Below the pieces are notes generated by a model. That model did not search any database. It had not been told where the DNA came from and worked only from the letters and a program-made list of their open reading frames with translations. 64,000 bases of DNA from Pyrrhosoma nymphula. Its lineage: Eukaryota > Arthropoda > Insecta > Odonata > Coenagrionidae. This document shows positions 24,138-35,289 of the stretch, piece by piece (positions within the stretch are counted from its first letter, which is position 1; each line of letters begins with the position of its first letter). The position numbers and the translations under genes were made by a program. Where the stretch lies: assembly GCA_963573305.1 (NCBI GenBank), contig OY754334.1, positions 94,051,848 to 94,115,847 on the forward strand. The letters run 5' to 3'.

Positions 24138-25200
24138 AAGGAAAATATTTAGGTAAGACTTATTATGTGCCGATTGAATGCACTTTTTCAATAAAAGCAA
24201 ATTAGGGACGAGAGAAAGAAGAGGTAGAAAGAGTAAACTAGGAAACTGGCATCGTCATTGACGTACTCAAAATTTCTTTTTATTCTGCGAATTACCTTGC
24301 GGATGATCATTCGAGCGTTAACTCTTGAATGAATTTAAATCATGAGCTGAAGAGCTTCTGTTTTACAGGGTGAATTAATTACGTGATTGTTCTTCGGTGA
24401 AATAATGCGCAGTTGCACGCCTATCGATTTACAGTACACTTCGATTCGCGGGAGTTTTCCCACCGACGCAGCTGTTTCGAATGGTCAAAGTGGTTTGTTT
24501 AACCCGTGCGATTGCTCGTATTTGAAGAAAAAATGCTCGCACATTTTCGACATAGATTAATATCAATCCGAATTGAAGTAAAGCTGAGTACTGGTGAGGT
24601 ATTGTGCACTCCTTGCGTGACTTCACAAATTCACACAGCCAAGAAACGTGGAACTTGAAAAGAGAAATGTACTCCCGGTAGCACATTTCTTTGGTGTGAC
24701 AAGATCACGTTCCTTCGATTGTTTTACTTAAGTCTAATAATCCGCTTCCAATTGTTGAAAATCTTCCACATTTCGCCAATTCCGTATTACTCGATGTTGT
24801 TCTGATCGCATCGTCAACTGCCTACCTGGCAGGTCCCAAACACCAAAGCTGTATCCAATTATACGCTGACGATTATATGGCCTGAAATGTAACAGATGTT
24901 GGAACTGCTGTACTTAACCATCGTAATTTCATTGCATTTTTTTATGTTATCAATCAAAATAACCAAGATGGATACCGTGATCCCGTATCATTCCTTCATT
25001 CACCCTATTCCGTCTTGCGTTCACAGAAAAAACTTCTTAGAAACCCCATACCCAATACATTTAAATTACTCTTATGCTTACCATGATAATATTAGGTTAA
25101 GCTTATGAGTAGATGTTCAGCCGCATTATTTGTGGAACATATGCTGTGAATTAATGAAGAGCCAAACCGTCTGGTACCCAAGGGATAAAACACATTGGCA

Positions 25201-25570
25201 TTGAGGTGGCTGGAGCGGTAATCGTGGGTCACTGTGTGCCATTTTACAGATTTTTAAAGTCGAAAATAAATCTTGGACAAAGTTTCACTGAAGTGCATCT
25301 GTTTATGCGTTTGAACTCACCAAACAGACTTATATTCAAGAATTATATTTTTAATTATTTCTTTCTTTAATTAAACCTAATAACATGATTTTTCGATGCG
25401 GTATTCAAAATTTAGGCGAAATAATATTGAAATAAGTTTTTTTTTCGAACACTCTACTCGGCGTGACGCCTTGATATTTGTTCGCAACGATTTTTTAATG
25501 AAAATAAATATATTTATTTGCGTTTAGAAGAAAATTTGTGTATATTTAATCGAATTATTACGAAATATAT
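25201..25570 (+). repeat. Dispersed repeat, copy 1 (partner at 56764-57120)
   Basis: This segment aligns by eye along about 300 bp with 56764-57120 in the same orientation. Both start with GTGGCTGGAGCGGT and share GTTTATGCGTTTGAACT. Both also share a GGCGTGACGCCTTGATA / CAGCGTGACTCCTTGATA block and a TAGAAGAAAATTTG / TAAGAAAATCTG block. The shared start resembles the end of the TTAA-flanked family at 40664-41221, so both may be diverged relatives. No coding capacity. Confidence 0.7.
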
Positions 25571-25780
25571 GTCGTGTGCCATAAGGTTACGTGTTAAAAT
25601 AGCATTAAATTACCTAAAAAACAAATCGGTACGATGCAATTTTTTCACTTTTATCCGTAGATATCACTAATGAGAACACGAACATATGCAACATTTCACT
25701 AAAATATGTACCTTCTTAAAATACCGTTCCAATCACCTTTAACTATTGATGCAACAGTCGACTCAGATTTTCACGTATAA

Positions 25781-25995
25781 AGGCCGTTTTACACGATGAA
25801 AGATTTTGTACAAACGAATGTACGTGAGATTGCACGTTTGTCTCAACGAAATTAGAACAGGTTCTAATTCCCGTGCAGGCATTGAGACATTCGCACAAGC
25901 GTTCCTACAAGTTGCCGCTTTACACGATACATTTTGCCTCATGCAAGAGTTTACGGAAGAGTTAGTACAAACAAATGTACCGTTTTAAACGGCCT
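25781..25995. mobile_element. 215-bp MITE with TAA target duplication (PIF/Harbinger-like)
   Basis: The ends are inverted: AGGCCGTTTTACACGATG on the left and a matching AAACGGCCT on the right. Both sides are flanked by TAA (25778-25780 and 25996-25998). Inside are several subterminal repeats of the form TTTACACGATACATTT and GTACAAACAAATGTAC. No transposase can fit. A 3-bp TWA-type duplication is typical of the PIF/Harbinger superfamily, so I assign it there by inference. A longer relative lies at 60214-61438. Confidence 0.85.
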
Positions 25996-26404
25996 TAAAA
26001 CTGATATCACTGAAAGATGCCCAAATGACTTGGTAAAAGTCAAGTAAGAAAACGTTTTATTTGCCATTAGAGCAATTAAGATATATGGACACACAGTCAC
26101 GCTCTATATATACAAGAGGGATTGACATTCGCCATTAAAAAAATTGACTTGACCACGATCACGATCAAATAAAATGATATTTTCATGTTATATTTCATCG
26201 TACGGGTGGATATTTGAATATTTTAAGGTGTTGTTGTTTCCAATTAGTAGCAAGGCACTCCATTCTGTCACCCAAGTTCTCTACAACACGTTATAACGTC
26301 CAGTTATAGGCACACACTCTTTTTTATTCTGGTGCAAGGCACGTATACTTATGATTTATGCTGGTCGGTGACATTTTAAAACACCACAAAGAAAGGAATT
26401 TGGC

Positions 26405-26490
26405 CGCCCTGACGATGAGGAACAAGTCGTTCTTCGAAACGTCGGCAGAAATAAAGTCTATTACTCGGTGGAATACCCGTGAAGCATTTC
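26405..26490 (+). mobile_element. Hammerhead-like hairpin motif, copy 1 (Penelope-like element remnant?)
   Basis: CTGACGA (26409-26415), one extra base, then GAGGAAC / loop AAGTC / GTTCTTC as a seven-pair stem, then GAAA and CGTCGGC. This is followed by ACTCGGTGGAATACCCG. The order CUGANGA, stem, GAAA matches the hammerhead ribozyme core, but with one surplus base after CUGANGA. Two further copies (35730 and 61048) share the stem-loop design and the downstream CGGTGGA. Penelope-like retroelements are known to carry hammerhead motifs; assigning these copies to them is inference. Confidence 0.5.
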
Positions 26491-27430
26491 TAAAAAGATT
26501 CACCGGGATAATATTAGATCATTTAACTCATATTTTATTTAAATTGTATTTGAAAAGATAATTTATTTAAATTACACGTATGAGTCCCCGTTCGCATCAC
26601 TAGCTTTTTACAATGGTTATCCATTTCAAGGGAAATAATTAATAATGCGAACTCCCGTTCGGCACCGACCATGGTAACTTTTTACAATCGGGTACAACAA
26701 CCTATCTTATCATAGTTATCTTTCTACAGTAATTGTTTTCTGCCATTCGAATGCGCGACAGTTACAATGATCATGCAATCAATCGTCGTTATTTTTAAGA
26801 GAACGGTAGGTGGTCAGAAACGAATATGGATTACCAACGGTTTCTACAGTGGTAAGAGGCTAGTAATGCGATCACAGTCACAAAGCTTCGCGAACGCTCT
26901 ACAAGTCTTGAAAATTGTCCCACCTATAAATGTTTCCGATTCAATATTAAAATCGGTTGTAAAACTCATCGTAAAATAGTTAATAACATGTTCTTAAACA
27001 ACTTGTCATACATTAAAATTTGAAAAAATCAGTCAATACCTTGGTTTTAAGTTTTAATAGAACACCATTTTCTCATTACCTAGCGTGCTACTTACTACTC
27101 GTCCTGATCTATGAACATATTATACTGAAATTACCCATATTTGATATATTATTATTTAATCTTTTTTAACTTAAAAATTGCTTATAAAAGTGACACGTAA
27201 TTAATTATCATTTAACATTAAGTTTAAATAAAGCCTTGACGGGGGAAGACGACGAAATTTAATAATTCACAGTCTTATTTCACTATCACATCAGGATACG
27301 TCGATCATAATACTGCCATGAGTGATAGATGCAACGTAGTTTGATACCAGGGGTAGGTGTAAGGGGTATGAGAGTGTCATGGCAAGCAAGTGTATTATTT
27401 TAATTATTTTACTGCGTAGGTTTTCCTCAC

Positions 27431-27672
27431 CTGCACCCTGGCTTCGGAGAGGCTCGTCTTGCTGGCTAGACGCTCCCTCGTGGCGACGCAAGGATAGTGA
27501 CTCTTCTCGAACTCCCGCTCCAGCTCCTCCAGTTGGTCTGCCGAGAAAGTCGTCCGGTTGCGACGGAACTTGGGCGCCGCGTCGGAAGAGTCGACGCTCC
27601 CCGCGTCGTCGTCGTCCCGGCAACCGCCACTTCCGCCCAGGCCCAGCGCCGACTCGGCGTCCGGGACGGGAG
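27431..27672 (-). CDS. eyg: Eyegone-class Pax protein, homeodomain N-terminal exon
   Basis: A 242-bp exon with acceptor CTCTTCCCAG and donor CAG|GTGAGG. It completes an Ala codon with the preceding exon, then runs 80 codons and ends in phase 0. It starts with an acidic linker (CRDDDDAGSVDSSD) and continues with homeodomain residues 1-46: FRRNRTTFSADQLEELERE, then FEKSHYPCVATRERL, then SEARVQ. Helix-1 L16 and F20 are in place. The RRNRTTF arm and the KSHYPCV segment match the Pax homeodomain, closest in my knowledge to eyegone / twin of eyegone. The exon is far more GC-rich than the surrounding introns. Confidence 0.94.
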
Positions 27673-28531
27673 CTGGGAAGAGAGATGGTTCATTTCAATC
27701 TTGGGAGAAAGAGGAAGGAGGAGGAGTTTCCTTAAAGAACTAAAACAATTTGCTGTGATGAATTAAATCATGTAATAAAACTAACCCTCATTCGCTGTGA
27801 GCGATGAACCAATGCATTTAAAGGCGAGGGCATTATAATAAGTTCCATTATTGTAACAATAAGTAACATTAGAGTACTTCACAGTCACGTTAATGATGAA
27901 TTACATGAAGTAGTCCATCATGTCAGAATAGGTAATTAATATCTGCAGTTTGAAACGATGTGAAAACATTAAAAAACCATGGGAGAAATATAAGAAATAT
28001 ATATTTTCGTACTATATTGATTCATAATGAGGCGCTAAGCACTTCAAAATTTCAGTACGGAAAAATGTTTTACCTCGTCTGTGAGAGTAGGCATTCCTGA
28101 GATTAAACCCTACAACCTGGGATGGTTTTTGAAAGTATGCAGTGCGATAAGCTAGACAGTAATTGAATTTTTTGAGAAATGGGTGAGAGATATTCAGCGA
28201 TCATTATTCTTCCCAATCATGTGAACCGTTAGTAACAAAAGTGGCATTGTGAATCAAATTTCTGTCAATTTGTTAAGCCACCACATTTCATTTTGGTGCG
28301 TTGAAATATTCCTCTACCTGATTTATGTTCTTTTTGCAAGAATAGTCAACTGAGTCTAGCTTCATTGTTCTTCCCCTAGAAAGCAGAAACTCAGAATTTA
28401 ATGAGGTATTATTTTATTCTAAGCTTCATTTCCCAAAATTGTCAATTTTGAATTATCAGCACTTTAGCTCTCAACGGATCGTGTAAAGCTTCTCGAGAGA
28501 GGTTAAGATGTGAATGCCCTGAAAGAATTTT

Positions 28532-29495
28532 AATGGCGATAAGATTAGGTCACCAAAGCGTTAGAAAGCGACTTTTAGATATTAGCAAATAGCTGCATGA
28601 ACTTAATAACAGTTTAGTTGTCAACGTTTTACACAAACCGCTAAAACGGTGCTTTTAAAACGTCTTTGTGGTTTTTGTGAAGGTTTGAAAAATACATTTT
28701 TGTCAACATGCAATGACGTAAAGTTTCATCGGAAAAAGTTTTGTTCGTAAATGAGCGTAGGTCAAAATGCATTGACTCGATCGCTGCTGTCGTTTTTAAA
28801 AGATATATTTATTTTTAAAACTTCATATTGTTACGAATCTCTTCTATTCTAAATATCTTTGATTAAAGAGTAGATGATGATGAATTTCTCACCACTCAAG
28901 TAAAAAGACAAGACTCCTTTTTAAAACCTCACCAGGACGGCGGCTTTACTGGATTTAGGTTGGTTTCGCTACTATGACAACATTTTCATAGAAAACTAAA
29001 AAACAACATTTTTAAAATGTTTGAATGATGGTTTGTAAAGGGTTTGAAAATAAATGTTTAGCTAGAAAACAATTTCACAAAGTTTCTTCTGAGAGAGTTT
29101 TGTTTCTACAGGAACTGATATGATAGCTCGATGTTAACGAAGCTCGAGTCGCGAAATGACTTAAATGTCGTTTGAATTAAATTCTTGCTAATTATAGAGA
29201 AGCGTGTCCTCTATTTTACATGAACAAATACAACCGTAATGCAGCCATTCCTCACTTTTTTTTGCAAATGGAATTATAAATTAGAAGGTATGGGTTTATA
29301 TTCGAGAATGGTTTAAGTATGGGAAAAATAGTATTCTACTAGTACTCTTAGTAGTCTCATGTAAATGCCGTTTTTGCGAAAAACTTTTTCTCAGAAGCAG
29401 ATTCTCCCGGGCAATTGAATGGTGATAAAATTTACTCACTAATCCAATTTTTTTGAGTTATTGGCAAATAACTACAGGCACTTAAGTCAGGCTGC
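28532..29495. repeat. Degenerate direct repeats in Pax intron
   Basis: Two pairs of diverged direct repeats overlap here. Positions 28653-28748 resemble 29010-29106; both run from a TTTTAAAA start through GGTTTGAAAA to an AGTTTTGTT end. Positions 28532-28610 resemble 29420-29495, from ATGGCGATAAGATT / ATGGTGATAAAATT to TAGCAAATAGCT / TGGCAAATAACT. They look like decayed copies of an older repetitive sequence of unknown type. Confidence 0.5.
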
Positions 29496-29859
29496 GTTAT
29501 TTCAACATAAATTGCACACTAGTTGGGTTCATATGTCTGGAAATGAGAGTTTATTAAACATGTAATCGTCGATTATCTGCACATTTTGAATTTTAAACTT
29601 GATTTCTAATTGCTAATTGCTCTTAAGTGAAAGCCATATTTTTTCAACAATACGAACGAAAACGTGGAAGTCAGTATTTGTCTTGACTTACTCAGTTCTG
29701 GAGGAACCTATTTAATCATTATTTTGGAGCCTGATGTAGCTAAATCGACCTAGATTTCTTAGCAAGGGTGAAAATATAACATTTTTAATCGATTTCGAGT
29801 AACTCAAGGAAAATACTTTGCTAGCACTGTAGTTGTCGATGTAGAACCGTGTTTCAATG

Positions 29860-31410
29860 AGCCATAGTTGGAAAAGCAAGGGAATGGGGGGCAATTTCTA
29901 TGAAGTCGGCATCGGGAATGTGATAATTAGAAAAATTATGAGAGTGAATGAAATCCAGAAGGGGGGAAATGTGTATAGATAACGAGAAACCCCTTGTGCA
30001 AGACACATCCACAACAGTTCATGTCATGTTGATGAAATTTTTAATTAACTCCAAGCTAGAAAAACGTTACGTTTACGCCAGGTGTCAGTGTAAGCTAGTT
30101 TTTTGATACCCCAGAGCCACAATAACACAAACGTTGGAATGATTTCTGACCTTTTTCTTTTTTTTTCTGGAGCAAGAGGAAATTTAAATTAAGACAGCAT
30201 CGAAAATGCAATCATGATAAATTATAGAATCTAATGAGTTCCTCCAAATTAATAGATTCAATGAAATCTCTCGTGCCAGAAACATCATCCGTAATTATTT
30301 TGCCTGAAAACCAGAATACGCATAAAATAAATCCAATCGAAATATGGTTCTTAATTATTTCTGCGATCTGAGGAGATTTTCAATTCTGTTTTTTTACATT
30401 AGCAAGGAACAAATGTAACTTTGAATTGAAGTTAGAAATCAGAATTAGTTGAAGTTATAACTTAGGTATTTTTGACTATAAAGTTAATTAAAGTTTATTT
30501 ATTTATTTATTTCATCAACCTGAATACAGCCTCGAGGGCCATTTTACATCAGGCGATATAACAATAACAAAGGACAACATACACAACCATGTCCAGGGAG
30601 GAGAAAAATCCTCCACCGGCGGGATTCGAACCCGCGACCTTTGGGTTGGCAGGCGAGGACGTTACCCCGCCACCACCGAGGCCGAGTAATTATTGGAGAT
30701 TGTAGTAGTTCACTGTTTTTCTGTTTCAATATTTTTACGAAATACGTACAAGTTCTTTATGTATTTATTTATTAATACAAATTTATACAGATTTATGAAT
30801 TTATATATTATTATGCATCTAATAAGAATAAAGTTAAAGCTTTAAAGGCATAATTCGTTAAACTAGGGAAAGGGATTGTTCACAAATTGACGTAAAAAAG
30901 TTCTTATATTATATTTTTCCTTCAATATCAACTCGAGTGCCATGGAACGATATATCACTTTTAGCACCTTTTTTCTGAGTACCAACGAATCAAAAAGGAT
31001 TTTACTTTTTCGGAAAAAAATTGCTGGACAATCGAAAATTTTGGTCAAAAAATTAAGTACATAAATAAAATTAACAAAATATGATGTTTTTGAGAGTGAT
31101 CGAAAAATACCTAAAAACTCCTTGGCACTTCTTGGTATATACATTTAAATTTCGGTGGCACTGAGAGGGTCATATATCGTCGTAGCTATTTATTGAACTA
31201 TGATTTAATATCTCTCAGAAGACAGTTGGGAAAGCAAGGAAATGAGAAGCAATTTTCTGTGAAGCCAATGACCAGGAATGTAATCGTGAAGACATGCTAA
31301 GAGCGAATGAGTTTCTCGTGAAACAGAGAGATAGAGAAAGAGAAGGGTATTCAGAGACCAGATCCCTCCGTCCAAGAGACATCAGCCGAGCGTCGATTAA
31401 AATTTTTCCG
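29860..31410. repeat. Three diverged copies of a 100-200 bp intronic sequence
   Basis: Positions 29860-30060 and 31215-31410 share the order AGTTGG(A/G)AAAGCAAGG, GCAATTT, TGTGAAG-like, GGGAATGT / GGAATGT, GAGTGAATGA / GAGCGAATGA. Each later has CAAGACACATC / CAAGAGACATC. Positions 30168-30300 carry a weaker third version (GAGCAAGAGGAAA, GCAATCATGATAA). The three copies are in direct orientation. Their type is unknown. Confidence 0.5.
30495..30686 (-). mobile_element. tRNA-derived SINE
   Basis: On the minus strand the element begins near 30686 with CTCGGCCTCGGTGGTGGCGG. A box-A-like GGTGGCGGGGT lies at 30674-30664 and a perfect box B GGTTCGAATCC at 30632-30622. After the tRNA-like head comes a tRNA-unrelated body (CTCCTCCCTGGACATG, CCCTCGAGGCTGTATTCAGG), then a tail of AAATA repeats at about 30515-30495. 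The head resembles a tRNA but has no properly folded acceptor stem, so it is not a tRNA gene. A short TAATTA near both ends may be the target duplication. It inserted into the Pax intron antisense to nothing, in the same orientation as the gene. Confidence 0.88.
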
Positions 31411-31666
31411 CCGCATTATCGGCGACAGAAAGGCTAACATTTGGTAGTTAAAGGGCAGCATCGCGTGACCGTTCGGAGAGCACAGCAACATCTGACCGCC
31501 CGAAGGTCTCTCTTTCTCTCTTCTCCTACTTCTTCTCTTTCGTCGTAGGTAGGACGGATGCGACCGTGGGACTCCGACCCCTTTGTGAGCGCGTCACCTG
31601 ACCACGCGGGGGCACGCTGACATGGACATTTGTGTTCTGCTGTGAACTCCAATTCACATTTTTTAT

Positions 31667-31693
31667 GTATATAAATATATATATATATATATC
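31667..31693. repeat. TA-rich dinucleotide tract
   Basis: A run of about 13 TA/AT dinucleotides interrupted by one AAA, inside the intron. Confidence 0.85.
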
Positions 31694-31699
31694 TCGCCT

Positions 31700-32780
31700 T
31701 TCGATCGACAAATATTAATCTTTTTTTTCTTCGACGGCCCGAAATTTCGAACGCACATGAACATAATGACAAAGAAGCGAACTTTTTTATCTTGGGAATC
31801 TAAGAGTCAGCTCGTCGTAACCACATCGGAATTGCGTACAATTAACCGAATTAACTCTTATCCGCGATCTTCGCCAAACAGTTATTAAAACTATTTTGCT
31901 TCGTGTCTGGTGTCTTTTCTGGATTAGCAAGCGCACGCAAAATTTTAAATGAAATGTTTCTCAACTGGAGGAGATCCTTGATGGTTTGCACACCACACGT
32001 TCAAGAACCTCAACTGAAATGTATGAACTCATTTCCATAAGCTACTAAGCATGTAATTGCTACATACGCAGGGGAGAAATGATAAAAAGGTGCAAAAAAG
32101 ATAGCTTACGGACGGAAACAAAATACGTCTTGAGTGATTTTGTCAATTCTACTGCGAGAGACGGGGTAATCACGCTACAACTTACTCCTAACATCTACTG
32201 ACATCGTTAAGAGGATTCATTGGTTCCATCCACGCGTGGAAGCTGTAACTTACTATGAAAAATGACGTAGGTTAGTCAGTGACGAGATTCAAAGTTTATC
32301 TTTCCGGTTGCCCAAGTTTCGAACGCAGCACAACATGACAAAGAAGAGAACTTAATCTCAATAATCTAGGAGTCAGATCATCGTGTCCATTCTAGAATTG
32401 CGAACAATCAACCATATTAGCTCTATCTGTGATCTACGCCCAACTAATTAAAAGAAAACAATTGTTTCTTTGCTGGTTTCTGTCCGTGATTAGCAAGCAT
32501 AAGCATGAGTAGGAATGAAATAATTCTTCTGAGAGGTACCTAATTCATGGGTGTCGGCACGTTTTATAAATCCTCAATTTCAGTGCAAAATCAAATTGTT
32601 ATACAAGTGCCGAATAGCAAAGAAGAAATGATTGAGGGCACAAAAAAGAGCTTAGATTTGGAATACTTCTGTAAGTTTAACCATTATACATAGAGTGGGA
32701 TACATAGTAACGCAAGCCAATCTTAACTTAACATGATAATTGATAGGAAATCAAGAGTCTGGAGTTACTTTCTAAGGAGT
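31700..32780. repeat. Tandem segmental duplication of about 590 bp in Pax intron
   Basis: Positions 31700-32190 are repeated at about 32290-32780 in direct orientation. Conserved anchors in order are TTTCGAACGCA, ATGACAAAGAAG(C/A)GAACTT, GAGTCAG(C/A)TC and GAATTGCG(T/A)ACAAT. Further along come GATTAGCAAGC, GAGAAATGATAAAAAGG / AAGAAATGATTGAGGG and CACAAAAAAGA-like A-runs. Divergence is moderate, roughly a quarter of positions by eye, so the duplication is old. No coding potential. Confidence 0.8.
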
Positions 32781-33867
32781 CAAAATTTATCTTTTATTGC
32801 AGACAGCATTGGACATACCAATGTCAGGCACTATTTTGGCCGCAACGAACGGTACAGAATGCCTTGAAAAATCGCCATTGCTATTTTTCGACCCGTTACT
32901 AACCGTTCATGGAGGCGTATTTATCAATGAATAGAAACACTGATAACTTGATTGAAACCAGCCATGTTTTTAGCGCTCACCTTATTGTCATAGAGGAATC
33001 AATGAAAGAATTGGGTTGTAACCACAGTTGTGAAAACAAGTAGAGCGTTAAAATCCTTTCTTATTTTGGCAGTAGAGTGAGTAAACATTCCTACAAGTTT
33101 AAGGCGAGAACTATTATTATTTGCTTTGATAATTCCTGATGCTAAAGAGACAGGCAGAATTTTTCTGATGAGAATTTTTCTGGGAAAAATTTAGAGATAA
33201 CCTTGCAGTTGATAAAAGTATGCTAAAGATCTGTCCAAAAACATGCAACTAGCAGGTGGAATGATAGAACGTTAAATGTCGGATAATAGTTCATTGGAAA
33301 ACGCAGAATGAACTCCGAACTCAGTGATGTGAGGCATGATATGGAGGCATGATATGAGACCCATGTGAGAAAATCCACCGTACAAAAACATGACTCCCCA
33401 AATACAGAAGAGTGGGCTCTCCGAATTTGTTGATAAAATAAAATTCAATCGGATATTTTTAACCGGATATATTTTACTTTCACAAGAAAAGCATTGGAAT
33501 CAGTGCAGATGTTTCTTTTTTTGCCTTTTAAAAATATTTTCACTCAAGATATAGGGTTGAATTAGCCATGTAAAATTCTCAACATTAGCCAGGTTCTTTT
33601 ATTCATGGATCTGTGCAATTATTGCTAACCATCCCGTGCGAAGCCCTCTGCTAGTAAGGATGCAAACAACATTTTTTGCTAAAAAGAAACAAATGTAACT
33701 TCATCCTTTTGTGCCTTTAAAAAAAATAAATTAAAAAAATCAGGGGGGAATGGGGGTCCGGACCCCAACGATCGCCACGTCACTGCCTTTAAAGTTAATC
33801 ATTCCGAACAAGAACATTGTTTTCTTGGATCCGATCAACATTCGATAATGGTGTCCCCCAGCCTCAC

Positions 33868-34419
33868 CTCCGTATCTGGGGATGAGCAGGTCTCCGCACC
33901 CGGACGCGGCAGCCACCGCCGCCGCGAAGGGCAAGTGGTGGTGGTGGTGATGGTGGTGGTGGTTCGGTGCCGGAGCCCCGGTCGGAGGGCACCCGCCGGA
34001 CCCCGTGGCGGAGGGGGACGCCGAGGACGAGCCGCCCGGCGAGGAGGCCGCTGGTGAGGAGGACGAAGTCACCCCACCGCCCCCGCTCCCGGGACCTCCC
34101 TGGGCGGAGGACGCCGTTCCGTTGGGCCCGCCGCTCCCCACACCGCCGCCGGATGCCGTGGTGGCAAGCGCGGACCAGAAGTGCGGCGGGTGCCACGCGG
34201 CGGCGGACGGGAAAGGCGAGGCTGGCGGGAAGCCGTGGTGGTGGGCGTGGTGGTGCGCCGGGTGGTGATGGTGCGCGGGATGGTGCGGGTGGTGATGCGG
34301 GAAGAGGCCGTAGCCGGCGGCGGCTCGGGCGAACTCCGCAGCCGCACGCTCCGCAGCCCTGTTCCTCAGGATGCGGTTGATGCTGCTCACGCTGGGCGCC
34401 GTCGCGTTGGTGCAAACGC
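33868..34419 (-). CDS. eyg: Eyegone-class Pax protein, paired-domain (RED) end and His-rich linker exon
   Basis: The exon starts after acceptor GTGTTCCAG at 34420 and ends at donor GGAG|GTGAGG, in phase 1 at both ends. It opens with VCTNATAPSVSSINRILRNR, the last helix of the paired-domain C-terminal (RED) subdomain. The TNATAPSVSS wording is the eyegone form rather than the TNDNIPSVSS form of other Pax proteins. AERAAAEFARAAAGYGL follows, then a His/Pro-rich tract with many HH pairs. Next are a Gly/Ser-rich region, a run of nine His residues, and LPFAAAVAAASGCG before the splice site. The rest of the RED subdomain must lie in an upstream exon not found in this window. Very high GC and CAC repeats make this exon prone to repeat-length variation. 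Confidence 0.93.
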
Positions 34420-34489
34420 CTGGAACACGAAACGCAAAGGAGTTTAGAACTTTAAATTTCAATGAAAACTTGGTTTTGTCCACTGTTGA

Positions 34490-34870
34490 GGTAGATTGAG
34501 CGAGATATCACTTCACATAAAATTCGATGGATTTAATTAAAAATAAAAACATGTTATCTTTCCAAGGATAAAAGAATATCAGCCATAATATAATTTTCGA
34601 GATATTTGCCAAAAAATACCAGCCATTTTTCATGGGAAATGGTACGGGTATGCACTCCAGAGAGACTTTAATTAAACAAATGAAGTATTTCTAGCGCAAA
34701 ACTATCGTCAGACATTTAACAGTGTGCAGTTTGTATAGAGTCTCAGCTATTTAAATAAATAAATAAATTACCCACCACTGTAACTTTTTACAGAAACACA
34801 AAGAAAATATTCGGTTGTGAATGTGTTTTCACCGTACGGCGTTTCCATCATAAAAAGTAACCAGCTTCAG
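34490..34870 (-). mobile_element. TTAA-family element D, fragment
   Basis: It starts TTGA then GGTAGATTGAGCGAGATATC and continues with TCACTTCACATAAAATTCGA. Later it has ACCACTGTAACTTTTTACAG and TTTTCACCGTACGGCGT. These match in order the left part of the element at 39400 (TCACTTCACCTAGAATTTGA, TTTTCACCTTACGGCGT). The far end could not be found, so this looks truncated. Confidence 0.65.
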
Positions 34871-35289
34871 GTCCGTTCGGCGTACGATGAGCATAGATGG
34901 AAACGGTATACAAGCGTAATCATCAGATTGCTTTTAAAAGTCTTCTTTCAATTGAGTAAGTGCACCACGACCAAGTTCATGCGTAAATATGAATGAGAAA
35001 AATATAGAGTGAGTGTTTACCATACTGGTAGTAATTTCTAAAATAGTGGCCATGTCGATATAAAATGATACGCGCCCTACGTTGCAAAATTTTATCCAGA
35101 GACAAATACCGGCTCCTCTAGCTAAGTCGGTGTGATGGGAAATGTGACGACATTGAATCTTAACAAGTAGATTTTTATCGATCTTAAAGTTCCGTATTAG
35201 ACATTTAGGAATTCTAATTTCAGGAGATATGTATAGATTCTTCTCAGGTTCTCCTACCCGCTTATGCTCTTCATACTGGACTATTTCTA

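Larger units (their letters stand above)
23424..27430 (-). other. Pax gene intron splitting the homeobox (codons 46/47)
   Basis: A 4.0-kb phase-0 intron with donor CAG|GTGAGG at 27430 and acceptor ACCCAG ending at 23424. It interrupts the homeodomain exactly between residues 46 and 47, a long-known conserved intron site in paired-class homeoboxes. The polypyrimidine tract before the acceptor is weak. The intron holds a dispersed repeat, a small TAA-flanked inverted-repeat element and a hammerhead-like hairpin (listed separately). The rest is AT-rich DNA with no recognisable gene. Confidence 0.9.
27673..33867 (-). other. Pax gene intron between RED-linker and homeodomain exons
   Basis: A 6.2-kb phase-1 intron with donor GGAG|GTGAGGC and acceptor CTCTTCCCAG. 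It contains one tRNA-derived SINE (30495-30686), a tandem duplication at 31700-32780, older duplicated stretches at 28530-29500 and 29860-31410, and a short TA-rich tract at 31667-31693. No other gene is recognisable. Confidence 0.9.

Noticed and set aside
30613..30686. Possible tRNA gene with perfect box B
   Set aside because: It continues into a SINE body and an AAATA tail, and the acceptor stem does not pair properly.
33848..34447. Five long overlapping frames around the His-rich exon
   Set aside because: They are shadows of the GC-rich Pax exon; only the minus frame with the RED end and valid splice sites is real.
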